Of a DNA stretch of 64,000 nucleotides, positions 12,193 to 22,303 are shown one piece after another. Location of the stretch: positions 2,294,001 to 2,358,000 of the forward strand of contig JALJCS010000018.1 of assembly GCA_023055355.1 (NCBI GenBank), given 5' to 3'. Below the pieces are notes generated by a model that was given only the letters and a program-made list of their open reading frames with translations, did no database searches and was not told the DNA's origin. The translations under genes and the position numbers were made by a program. The DNA is from Agelaius tricolor (Eukaryota > Chordata > Aves > Passeriformes > Icteridae). Position 1 is the first letter of the stretch; every line of letters starts with the position of its first letter.

Positions 12193-12337
12193 TCTGTGTC
12201 CCCCCCGGACACCTGGTCCTGCACAGAGCAGCTCTGGTAGCTCAGCCTTGCACTCACAGCCATCTCACCAGGTGTGTCCTGCTTGGTTAGGGGCACACCC
12301 AGATGGCCAGCCCAGCATGTAGGACCCCACAGAGCCC

Positions 12338-12444
12338 TTTCCTTTCCCTTCCCTTCCCTTCCCTTCCCTTCCCTTCCCTTCCCTTCCCTTCCCTTCCCTT
12401 CCCTTCCCTTCCCTTCCCTTCCCTTCCCTTCCCTTCCCTTCCCT
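12338..12444. repeat. (CCCTT)n microsatellite, about 20 copies
   Basis: A nearly perfect pentanucleotide CCCTT array of about 105 bp, pure pyrimidine on the plus strand. Confidence 0.97.
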
Positions 12445-13156
12445 ACAGAAGGGAAACCTCTGTCCTGTGCCTGCAGGGTAACACCACAGTGGGTTGTGGG
12501 GGATTCCTCGATGTTATTACAGCACTAATTAATCACTGGGCCTGATGGTTTTCCTGTGGGATCCTTCCTGCGCTTCCCAGAAAGCCAAAGTGTCCCTGCA
12601 GTGCTGGAGCTGTGACAGGGCTGCTGCAAACAGGGAACTGAGCAGGGGCTGCATGTCCAACCTCCTCTAAAACCTCCTTTTTAAAGGTTTTGGGAAAGGA
12701 TCTTCTTTCTCTGGAGTCAAACCCTGCAGTGTGGGGTTATTTAGGAGTGTGAGTGCCCTCAGCTGTGTCCATGTGAGATCACAGCAGTGAGATGGGCTCA
12801 GGGAGGTAATTCCCAGTTTTCCAAAGCTGCCTTTCCCCAGGAATGTGGGAGCTGGGATGTGATTGGCACCTGTGGGCTGATGGACAGGCAGGAGGGAACA
12901 GGGAGGGGGCAGGCACAGCTCCCTGTCCATGGAGCAGAGGTGGCTCCTGCTGTTCCCGTTAAGCCCATCAGGGCTGCTGGCACCAAGCCCCGGGGCTCTG
13001 GGCCGTGCCCCGGGCCAGCCTCAGCTCGGGTGGGTGGGCAGGAGAGCCTGGACTGGGCAGCTGAGCCTCCTGGTGGGGTTAAACCATGGTGCCAGGCCAG
13101 CCTGAGCCTTCATACTGGGATAAAGGGGGGCCTGGCACTGGGAGGGGCTGGGAGCA

Positions 13157-13397
13157 GGGCAGGGATGGGGACAGGGTGGGGTGAGAGCTCTGGGGATGGG
13201 GACAGGGACAGGGTGGGGTGAGAGCTCTGGGGGTGAGGGGACAGGGACAGTTTGGGGTGAGAGCTCTGGGGATGAGGGATGGGGACAAGATGGGGTGAGA
13301 GCTCTGGGGATGGGGACAGGGACAGGGTGGGGTGAGAGCTCTGGGGCTGAGAGGACAGCTCTGGGGGTGAGGGGACAGCTCTGGGGCTGAGGGGACA
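13157..13397. repeat. ~37-bp minisatellite, about 6-7 copies
   Basis: Units contain GGGGTGAGAGCTCTGGGG followed by GACAGGGACAGGG blocks, with indels of one or two bases and shorter terminal units. They are G-rich on the plus strand. Confidence 0.92.
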
Positions 13398-14399
13398 GGG
13401 ACAGCAGCGTGGGGCATGATCAGCTGGCCATGGAGGCTCTCCCTGTGTGGGAGGAGCACAGTTCCCCGCTGGCAGAGGAGCAGAGCCCCTGCCCAGCTGC
13501 TGGCAGAGCACCCCAGCCTTGTCCCCATCAGTCTGCAGGGGGAACAAACGGAGCCGAGCGTTCTGCTGGGCTCCAGCTCCAGAGCCCCCCGGGGAGGGGG
13601 CTGGGCTGCCTCTAAATCTCCTAATCCCCTTCATCAGAGTGCCAGACAAGCAGAGACACCGAGCAAACTGCCTGGGGCTGGGCCCCCCTGCTCCTCTGAG
13701 CTGCTGCAAATCCCAATCATCCTGCGGGCGATTACAGGGGCTTCTCCTGGAGCACAATATCCAATCTCCCCCAGAGGCCACCGCAACATATGCAGGGCCA
13801 GGCTCCGGGGCCACGGCGGGCTTGTCTCTGCTCATCCTATTACCGGAGAGCCTGGCAGGGATGTGCCAGGGGGGCGGGCACTGCCAGGGGCGCCGGGCAC
13901 CCCCCGAGCCAGCGGGGAAGGAGCGAGCGGCTCCCCCAGCACTGCGGGCTGTGCCCGGCCCTCCCTGCCCTCTCCATGGTCCTGCTCTGGAGGCTTCACA
14001 GCTGCCTGCCCGTGGGAATCGTGGATTTAAACACATTTTGTGATTAAAAAAAAAAAAAAAAAGAAAAAGTGGTGTCAGCTTTTCTTGTTCTTTTGGAACC
14101 TCCACCCTGAGCGCTGGGCTGGCTCAGCGGTGATCCAGAGCCCTGCTGCCGTGCCAGGGGGGATTTGTGGCCATCAGCACAGCAGAAAGAGCTGTCCCAT
14201 GGCTCATCCAAGGAAAAATCCTCCCTGCTGGGCTCTCCCTGCCCAGGCAGCTCTGGGCAGGGCTCTGCTGGCTCGCTCCAGAGTTGCTTGGCCCAGGAAC
14301 CACCTCAGGACCTTTTTTAAAGGATGCAGTGAGGAGAGGTCAGGCTGTTCTGAGGTTCCCAGCTGGCTCCCTGTGTCCAGCTGCCAGAAATGCCCATTG

Positions 14400-14600
14400 C
14401 TGTGGGAGGGAGGAACCTGGGCAAGCACAGGCGGGGATGGGGGTGAGGCCCTGAGGGTGCCCAGAGCAGCTGGGGCTGCCCCTGGATCCCCCAAGGCCAG
14501 GCTGGACATTGGGGCTGGGAGCACCTGGGACAGTGGGAGGTGTCCCTGCCATGGATGAGCTTTAATTTCCCTTCCAACCCAGCCCCAACCATTCCCTGAC
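14400..14600 (+). mobile_element. CR1 LINE 3' end fragment
   Basis: The plus-strand CR1 core is visible (cccagagcagctggggctgc, then gtgggaggtgtccctgccat), with cccttccaacccagccc near the end. Confidence 0.85.
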
Positions 14601-14849
14601 TGCAGGGCTGGGGTCACACTGTGTGGGAGGAGATGCTGCTGGGATGTGGTGCAGGTACCTGCCCATCACAGGGGCCATGAACAGCCCTGTGCCCCTCTCC
14701 CCTTCTCTCCACGTGGGAAGTGCCAGAGCAGGAAGGCAGAAGGCTCCCAATGAAAGCAGATAAAAGGAATCAGTTTCCTGTGTACAGCAAAAGCTCAGCT
14801 GGAGGGACCCATGGCCACTGGGAACACCCAAGCATGTGGATTTAGCTGG

Positions 14850-15055
14850 GATCAGAGCTCCTTCCCCTCCCCTGACCAGGTGGGACATGGAATAAGATGC
14901 CCAGAGCAGCTGTGGCTGCCCCTGGATCCCTGGCAGTGCCCAAGGCCAGGCTGGACAGGGCTTGGAGCAGCCTGGGACAGTGGGAGGTGTCCCTGCCATG
15001 GCAGGAGTGGCACTGGGGGGTCTCCAAGGTTCCTTCCAACCCAAACCCTTCTGTG
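14850..15055 (+). mobile_element. CR1 LINE 3' end fragment
   Basis: The plus-strand CR1 core includes cagcctgggacagtgggagg and ttccttccaacccaaaccct. It shares its upstream ctgaccaggtgggacatgga segment with the copy at 3750. Confidence 0.85.
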
Positions 15056-15596
15056 CTTCTGGTGATCCTGTGGCTACTGAAAATCCAGCTTTAAACCTCC
15101 CAGTGCTTAGGGCTGAGCCAAGACCTGCTGGAAGAACCCTCAGGAGGAAATGGTGCCACTGCACAGCTGGAGCCAGCAAGAGATCCCAAACCTCATCCCC
15201 ATTACCATGCAAGGCCTGGAAATGACTCTGCCAGGCCCATGCAGGCAGCTGGACAGCTGGGGCTGCAGGTCAGGCCCTGGGGAGGCACAGGAATTAAATT
15301 TCCCATCAAAATGGATGTCCCTGGCCTGGCACTCTCCCAGCTCCTGCTGTAAGCCAGGACCCAATTAAACCAGAGGTACCTGGGAAAGGCAGATCACAGC
15401 AGAGCTTTGGCATGAGCCAGCCCAGCACTGTCACACACTGTCCCCAGCAGCCACCCCTCACTCCTCAGGGATGTCCAGCAGCTCCCACCTGCTCCACCTT
15501 CACCAGGAATGAATGCCCAGGGACTGGGCAGGGACAGCGAGGCCACATCACCCCAGCCATGGAGCCCAGGCAGCTGGGACAGTACTGGGGGGCAAG

Positions 15597-16232
15597 ATCC
15601 CTGTGCCCACCCTCTGCAGGGCTCTGGGGGCACTGATTCCCATCCTGAGGGCGCTGCTGGGATGGATCCCTGTGCCCATTCCTGTTTCCCACCCCCTGCA
15701 GAGCTCTGTGGGCACCAAATCCCATGGTGAGGGTGCTGATGGGGTCCCTGTGCCCATTCCTGTTTCCCACCCCCTTGCTGTGCTCTGGGGGCACCAATTC
15801 CCATCCTGAAGGTGCTGCTGATGGGGTTCCTGTGCCCATTCCTGTTCCCAAACCCTGCAGAGCTCCATGGGCACCAATTCCCCTCCTGAGGGTGCAGCTG
15901 GGGTCCCTGAGCCCATTCCTGTTCCCCATCCCCCTGAAGCATTCCACGGGCACTGAATCCCATCCTGAGGGTGCTCCTGCTGGGGTCCCTGTGCCCATTC
16001 CTGTTCCCAAACCCTTCAGGGCTCCATGGGCACCAATTCCCCTCCTGAGGGTGCAGCTGGGGTCCCTGTGCCCATTCCTGTTCCCCATCCCCCTGAAGTG
16101 TTCCATGGGCACCAGTTCCCATCCTGAGGGTGCAGCTGGGGTCCCTGTGCCCATTCCTGTTCCCCATCCCCCTGAAGTGTTCCATGGGCACCAGTTCCCC
16201 TCCTGAGGGTGCAGCTGGGTCCCTGAGCCCCC
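15597..16232. repeat. 77-82-bp minisatellite, about 8 copies
   Basis: Unit starts (TCCCTGTGCCCATTCCTGTT or close variants) fall at 15667, 15745, 15827, 15904, 15986, 16063, 16142 and 16220. Each unit also holds GGCACCAATTCCCATCCTGA. It is open in several frames without being coding. Confidence 0.93.
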
Positions 16233-17440
16233 CGGCAGTGCCGGCAGCCTCCGCAGCCGCAGCACCGCAGCCCCTCGCAGCCAGGCGGTAATTGATGTGT
16301 GCTGCCATGGAAACCAGAGGGCTCCAGCCCGGCTGGATGCGAGCTCAGGGCTCTGCCGGAGGAGGGGAAGGCTGGAGTGCCGGTGTGGGGTGAGGGGAGA
16401 GCACAGGAACGGGAGGAGAGGCCGGAGGGAACAAGGAGGGAGTGGGATGGGTGGGACAGGGCTGGCAGAGAGGGGAACGAGGCACAGATGGCATCAGGGA
16501 GGGGTCTGGATATCCTGGGATGGCTGAGGAGGAGGGACTGTGAGGGCATGGAATGTTCAGGAGGGCCTGGGACTGTCTCTGCTAAGGAAAACACCCTTTG
16601 GTCACCTGTCCTGGGGGCAGCTCTGCCCTCTGTGCCAGCTGTGCCAGCCTGGAACCACCCTCAGCATCCAGACCCTCTTTCCTTGGGATGGCAGCAAAGG
16701 GCACGGGGCTGCCCAGGGTCCCTGGGGACACATCCCTGCTCCCAGCTGGCCTGGGCCTGCCTGAGGAGCAGCTGGGAACCCCCCAGGCCCCAGCACGAGG
16801 GGAACCCCTCAGGAATGAGGGCATTGGATCCCCTCTGATGGCCCTGCAGAGCCCTGGGGAGGGGATGGCTCAAAAGGAGCCCCTGCAAGGAGAGGGGAGG
16901 CTGAGCTTCATCTCCACATGGGAACTCCTCCTTCCTGGAGTCCTCCAGGCTGGGAAGGAGCCTGTGCCTGGTGGTGCAGTCACAGTGAGCCCAGAGCTGA
17001 GCAGGGAGAGTGCAAGGCTGTGTGTGAGCCCAGCCCAGCCCAGATGTGCCACAGCTGTATGGAACCCACCAGAGAGGGGACAGCCCTACCCCGAGCCGGG
17101 AAACCTCCCGGGATCATCGGGATCCTGTGCAAAGGCAGGCAGGGAAACCCCACAGCCAGGGCTGGAGGAGCTGGGGTGGGAACAGCCACAAATGGGCCAG
17201 GTTTGGAATAACCCAGATGTTTCTAAAGGGTCTGAAATACCCCAAAACCCCCAGCCATGCCTGGGAAAGGAGATGCTGAAATGGTGGGAAATGGAGCAAG
17301 TCTCCAAGGAGCAGTGGTGGAGATGGGAGGGGGTCCAGAGAGCTTGGATGGGATTTTCCCTGATTCCCACCGTGGCTGGTGACAGGTGCAGGCAGCCTTG
17401 GGGCTGGAGGTGTTTTTTCACTGAAATATTTGGGTTTCAA

Positions 17441-17592
17441 TCACAGAATCAATGACAGAATCATGGAATGGCTTGGGTTGGAAGGGGGCCTGGAAGCTTC
17501 TCCAGCTCCAACCCCCTGCCATGGGCAGGGACACCTTCCACTGGAGCAGGATGATCCAAACCCTGTCCAACCTGGCCTTGAAGGAGTCTGGT
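17441..17592 (-). mobile_element. CR1 LINE 3' end fragment
   Basis: An antisense CR1 end: tcatggaatggcttgggttg, then CCCCCTGCCATGGGCAGGGA, then ctgtccaacctggccttgaa. It lies about 180 bases past the likely PCDH1 poly(A) site. Confidence 0.9.
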
Positions 17593-17790
17593 CTGTGGGA
17601 CAGTGCTCTGGGGGCATATCCTCCTTTTCCATGTGCAGGAGCATCCTCGAGCTGGCAAACAGGGAGCCAAGAGCAGGGCAAGGAAACAGGCAGATCCCAA
17701 ACCCTCCCCAGCTCTTTCTTCCCCTGAGGGTGCTCAGGGGGAGGTGTGGGAAGGAGCAGCCAGGCCCAGAAGCAGCCGGGTTTTCACACT

Positions 17791-17796
17791 TTTATT
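17791..17796 (-). terminator. PCDH1: Polyadenylation signal AATAAA of PCDH1
   Basis: The minus strand reads acaataaaagtgtgaaaa, a canonical AATAAA hexamer, followed 10-30 bases on by a likely cleavage zone (about 17765-17781) and then a G/T-containing stretch. It is the best canonical signal on this strand downstream of the PCDH1 stop codon and sits at the edge of the unique UTR-like sequence. About 170 bases further downstream the DNA becomes a CR1 insertion. Confidence 0.65.
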
Positions 17797-19250
17797 GTAA
17801 AGCTTTAGGAAGGGCTAATTACAATGGAATTGGTCATCTTGACAGCTCAGCAAACGAACGGAACAGGGGAGAACGGAAAGAAAGGGGCATCACGACGGTG
17901 TCATGCTCACGGCTCCGAACAGAAAGGGTTACAAGGGAATCAATTGTGCTCACAGCGCCCGGGGAAAACCAAGCCCAAGGCCCAAAGGCTTCCCCGCACA
18001 GGGAAATGCATCACACATTGAGCAGTACAACCTTAGCAAGAGGCATCGCCTTAGACATAGGGCACCATCTGAAAAATAGTGGGGGGACTTTACTCTGCCA
18101 TAGGATTTCTCCTTTAGAAAAGCTACACCTGCATGTACATAAAACTGTACAAAAAACAAGGCATCACAAGCAAGGAAATGAAATCTCGTATAAATAGAAC
18201 CAACACTGAAGAGCTACAAAGGGGTCGCTTAGATCCTTCCCACGCAGCCCGCCTGCTCCCTGGCTCCCACCTTTGGTTTTCCCCCTGGCTTGTCCTAGTG
18301 CAGTGTGAGATACAGTGAACCCTCCTCCTCCTCCTCCCTGTGCTTGTCTGGACTGGAGCCCGTGGGGAGCTGTCCTCCCCCCACGCGCACAGAGGCTTTA
18401 TCCTTCTGGCTTATAATTGTGCAAATGAGCTTCTTCCCACAGCACCTCTTCCTCGCCCTCCCCCAGGACTGATCCCCAGCCACACTGGCAGCTTCCCCCC
18501 GGGACAAATCCCCTCAAACCCCTCTCCCAGGACTGATGGCCGGCACCCTCTCCTCCCCAGGCACCCATCCCTGCACCCCTGGCACCCCATTGAGGCCCCG
18601 GTCCCATTGCCCCCCTCTGGCCTTGCCCACACACCCACCCAGTGCCCCGAGACCCCCAAGCCCTCTGCACCCCCAGACATCCAACTCTGGCCCCACCGTG
18701 CTCCCCTTGAAACCCCCCCAGACCTCTGTGCACCCCCACAGGACTCAGCCACCCCCAAACCCATCCCCAGCCCCATCCCCCGGGGACCCCCTGCGCTCCC
18801 CCCTCCCTCCCTCCCTCCCTCCACACCGCGCTCGCACTGAGGACCTCGCCAGGTGCTCCAGGAGACAGCACAGCAATTCCAGCCACAGCAATTCCAGCCT
18901 CGGGATCCCTCTGGAGACCCCAGCACAGGGTAGGGAGCCCCCCGGCCGGGATGAGGTGGTCTTGGACAAGCCCCCCTCAGATGTGGCTCTGCCGGGGGTC
19001 CCCGAGAGGGGCACTGGACACTGCCACTGCCTGGGCCCAGGGGAGGCGTGAGCAGCCGAGTTGGCAGTGGAGTCAAAAGATCGTGGCCAGCGCGGCCAAA
19101 TTGCACATTCTGCCCAGTTTGGCCCTGAAACTACAGAGCTACAATAAAAACAAGGTCAGGAGCGGCACCTGCTCCGGCAGCCAGAGCGGGGAAGCGCGGC
19201 CCCGCCGGGCAGAGCAGGAATCCCGGCCGGGCGGGGCGGGGCAGGGCAGG

Positions 19251-19374
19251 CCGCTGGATCCCACCGGAATGGGAGCACCCCGGCCGGGCAGGCCGCTGGA
19301 TCCCACCGGAATAGGAGCACCCCGGCCGGGCAGGCCGCTGGATCCCCACCGGAATGGGAGCACCCCGGCCAGGC
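19251..19374. repeat. 42-bp tandem triplication inside the PCDH1 3' UTR
   Basis: Units beginning CCGCTGGATCC start at 19251, 19293 and 19335 and are nearly identical; each contains CCGGAATGGGAGCACCCCGG. They are CpG-rich. Confidence 0.92.
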
Positions 19375-20759
19375 GGGAGCAGCAGCGGGAGGAGGGTCCT
19401 GCCTCCTCCGGCTGGCACCGCCGGGGCCGGGCCATGCGGGGTGGCAGCGGTGCCACCCGGGGAAGGCAGGGCTGGGGCACAAAGGGCACGAGGGACATGA
19501 AGCAGAGGTGCGAGCAGGCGCCTTCTGCCGCCTTTCCTCTGTGCCCCGGGCTCGGCTGGCACCGTGCCCCCTCAGGGAGCCAGCAGGGAGGTGGCTGCGT
19601 GTGCCACCGCCCCATGGGGGAGAGGAGCTGCTCAGAGCGGGGTGCTGGGGGAGAGGCTGGGCAGGGGTCCCGACAGGCACTACAGCTATGGCAGGGCATA
19701 GCCCCAGCCCTGCGGGGTCCCTGTGCCCCCGGAGCCCCGCGCCAGCCCCGCGGGCACGGACCGAGAGCCGTCCTGCCGGCCTCGCTCCCTCGGGAAGGTG
19801 CCAGAGCTGGAGACGGGAAGCACAAGGGTGCAGCACGGCCCCTCCCGCGGCCCGGAGGGGAAGGGCTACCCAGGAATGAGGCGCGAGTCGCCCGGACCCC
19901 TCCGGCCAGGGGTGCACCCCAAAACCAGGGCTGTGCCCCGCTGCCAAGGGAGCAGCGACAGAGCCGGGGGTGCCCCTCAGGAAGCCCTGTGAGGGCCAGG
20001 GGCTCCTCTGACCCTGCACGGGAGCTGAGGACGCCGGGGCAGCAGGAACCTGCCGGGAGACCGGTGGACCTTTGACAATGGAAGAGAAAGCTGGACCCCG
20101 TGAGAGTGGCCCTGGGGCCTAAGGGCAGCGGAGTCCAGCGGGCAGGGGCTCGGCGGCCCCCGGTGTGACCCTGAGACAAAGCTCCTCCTCACAAAGGCAA
20201 TGGTGGCTTTACAGGCGGATGGGACGGAGGTCGAGGGCACGGCACAGCCTGGCCTCGTGGGCATCCCCTGCCCCAGAGGAGGCCCGAGGCGATGGGCTGA
20301 GAGCCGGGGCCGCTGGCGGCCTCCCTGCCAGCAGAGGCGGACTGAGGGCTTCTCCGGACCCAGCCGGTCCCTTCCTGGGGACATCCCCTCCCCGGACCCA
20401 GCCGGTCCCATGTCTGGGGGCTTCCCCACCCCTCCTCCACCCGCCAGGCGCAGGGCCACCACCGGGGACCCCCCACACACCCCCAAAGCAGCCCCCACCT
20501 ATGGCACCGGGCAGTCCCTAGGGACCCTGCAGCTTGTGGGCACAGTGACAACGTTCAGAAAGAGATCCAGGCTGAAAAACAGCAAAGTCCCTACAGTCCG
20601 GCCAGGATGCTGCCCCTCTCCTCCAGCTCCCCAGCTGCTGTTTCAGGGACTGATCACATCTCTATTTACAATATAGAACACGAGTGCGGGCTGGACGCTG
20701 CGCTCCCAGGGGCTCTTCCACGCAGGAAACCATTCAAAGCTGGAACTTGCTCCCTGTGG

Positions 20760-20870
20760 TTTGTTTTTTTTTTTCTCTTTTTTTTTTTGTTTTGTTTTTC
20801 CTCTTTTTTTTGTCTGCTTTTTTTTTCTCATTTTGTTTTGTTTTGTTTTCTCTTTAAATGTCTTTTTGTT
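20760..20870 (-). repeat. A-rich tract on the PCDH1 sense strand (T-rich on +)
   Basis: T runs are broken by G and C on the plus strand, giving A runs with AAACAAAAC motifs in the transcript. No AATAAA lies just upstream in the sense direction, so it is unlikely to be a true poly(A) end. Confidence 0.85.
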
Positions 20871-21327
20871 TGTTTCAAGGACAATAAAAAGTTGCGATCA
20901 GGCAGGACTTGAATGTCATTCCTATAAGATTCGTATTTACAGGAGTCTACAGCAAAGAGACAGGCAGCTGGCTCCCCGTGCTCGGGGACACTCCTCGTCC
21001 TATGCCCCAGGAACTCCACCAGCTCTGCGTGGACCTTTGGTACGTAAGCCCTTCTCTCCCTTCTCCGTGCCCTCCGCACCAGGAGCCTGCCCAGCCCTCC
21101 CCGGCAGCAGTTCGGGATGCTCGGCAATCGGGGTCGGGATGCTTTTCACCCTCCCCACCCACCCCCAGCCCCGGGCAACAGGGGGTTAAAAAGGCGCTCC
21201 TCTCATCCCTGCCTCACCCTGCCCTGCTCCCCGCAGAGCCCCCTGCCTGGAGAAGCGGCTGGAGCCATAAAGCATCGAAGTGGAAAATGTTCCTCTGGCC
21301 TCAGCTCCCTGCCCCTCGCGCCCAGCC

Positions 21328-21713
21328 TCACAGGTAGATCTCCCTCTTGGTGGTCTGGGCCGAGGGGGTGGTGGCTGGCTGGAAGTCCGAGGTCTGGGTG
21401 AGAGGAATTTCCTCCATGGGAGAGTCCTTGCAGGGCTCATGGCTACTATTGGAGAAGGCACTGTACGTGGGGAGCAGGCGGAGGTTGGCCATTTTGGTGC
21501 TGCGCTCTTCCGACAGTCTGGGGCTGCCGTTCCCGACTTGCTCTTGACTCCCTCTGTCTTGGTAAGGCACAAAAGTGGAGAGTTTGAGGGCGTTCTTGGG
21601 CCTGCGGCTGGGGGAGGACTGGCCAGGCATCCAGCAGGTGTCGGAGTGGCCGAACTCTGTGCACTCCCGGGTGCAGGTCCCAGTCATGGCTACATCGGGC
21701 AGAGGCCGGAGAT
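21328..21713 (-). CDS. PCDH1: Protocadherin-1, terminal coding exon (long isoform C-terminus)
   Basis: This exon encodes the last 128 residues of a delta-1 protocadherin cytoplasmic tail, counting the Asp whose codon is split by the intron. On the minus strand it is preceded by an acceptor (tttcctgcag) and starts with AT, which completes GAT with the G that ends the previous exon. Counting that Asp as 1, GHSDTCWMP lies at residues 22-30; this is the CM2-type motif shared by delta-protocadherins. It is followed by a Ser/Pro-rich linker, KLSTFVPYQ, IPLTQTSDF and the terminus TTKREIYL, then a TGA stop at 21328-21330. The family is known: cadherin-repeat cell-adhesion proteins of the plasma membrane. 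Assignment to PCDH1 rather than PCDH7, 9 or 11 rests on recalled similarity of the whole tail to mammalian PCDH1. The final I-Y-L could act as a class II PDZ ligand, which is inference. Confidence 0.93.
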
Positions 21714-21747
21714 CTGCAGGAAACAAGGGACAGCAGTGTTAGCCCCA

Positions 21748-22114
21748 GGAGCCCCAGCTTGGGAACCCCCCTTGGGGAACCTGGCCTTGGGAACCTGGCC
21801 TCAGGAACCCTGCCTTGGGAACCCCACCTTGGGAGCCCCGTCTTGGGAACCCTGCCTTGGGAACCCTGCTTTGGGAACCCCACTTTGGGAACCCTGCCTT
21901 GGGAACCCCACTTTGGGAACCCTGTCTCGGGAACCCTGCCTTGGAAACCCCACTTTGGGAACCCCACCTTGGGAGCCCTGTCTTGGGAATCCTGCCTTGG
22001 GAACCCTGCCTTGGGAACCCTGCCTTGGGAACCCTTCCTCAGGAACCCTGCCTCGGGAACCCTGCCTTGGGAACCCCACTTTGGGAACCCTGCCTTGGGA
22101 ACCCCCTCTTGGGA
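21748..22114. repeat. 15-bp minisatellite next to the terminal-exon acceptor, about 24 copies
   Basis: Units TTGGGAACCCTGCC(T), with variants such as TTGGGAACCCCAC(T), repeat for about 360 bp. The array begins only about 35 bases on the intron side of the PCDH1 acceptor at 21713/21714. In the transcript each unit reads GGTTCCCAAGGCAGG or similar. Confidence 0.95.
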
Positions 22115-22169
22115 TGCAGGGAGGAGCAGCAGGGACTGGACATCTCCGTCCTACCCATGCTGGGACAGA

Positions 22170-22303
22170 CAGCTGGATTCATGGACACCCCAGGAGCTGG
22201 ACCCATGGACACCCCAGGAGCTGGACCTACAGACACCCAGGAACTGGAGCCACAGACACCCTAGGAACTGGACCCACGGACACCCAGGAGCCAGACCCAC
22301 AGA
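22170..22303. repeat. ~29-bp minisatellite, 4-5 copies
   Basis: Units with GGACACCCCAGGAGCTGGAC followed by CCATGGACA or CCACAGACA variants, separated from the 15-bp array by about 55 bases. Confidence 0.9.

Larger units (their letters stand above)
193..17770. other. 3' flank of PCDH1, no gene seen
   Basis: Outside the listed CR1 copies and tandem arrays, this region (for example 193-1582, 1812-3749, 6289-7449, 7866-9967, 12445-13156, 13398-14399, 15056-15596 and 16233-17440) is GC-rich unique sequence. It has no open frame with protein-family similarity that I recognise, no paired splice sites around a plausible exon, and no RNA-gene fold I could identify. Short homopolymer A runs occur near 3055, 4062, 4383, 6800 and 14045. 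In mammals the next gene beyond the PCDH1 3' end is far away (ARAP3), so an intergenic reading is reasonable. Confidence 0.6.
17775..21327 (-). other. PCDH1: PCDH1 3' untranslated region (inferred)
   Basis: The UTR is inferred to run from just after the stop codon to a polyadenylation signal at 17791-17796. Its last part (about 17780-18330) is unique, moderately AT-rich sequence on the sense strand, with UGUACA-type elements and no interspersed repeat, like the distal end of a conserved UTR. The middle (about 19160-20500) is GC- and CpG-rich and holds a 42-bp triplication. The proximal part has a long A-rich sense-strand tract near 20760-20870. No splice signal or open frame is convincing inside it. 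About 3.5 kb is plausible for a brain- and epithelium-expressed adhesion gene, but an earlier alternative 3' end cannot be excluded. Confidence 0.65.
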
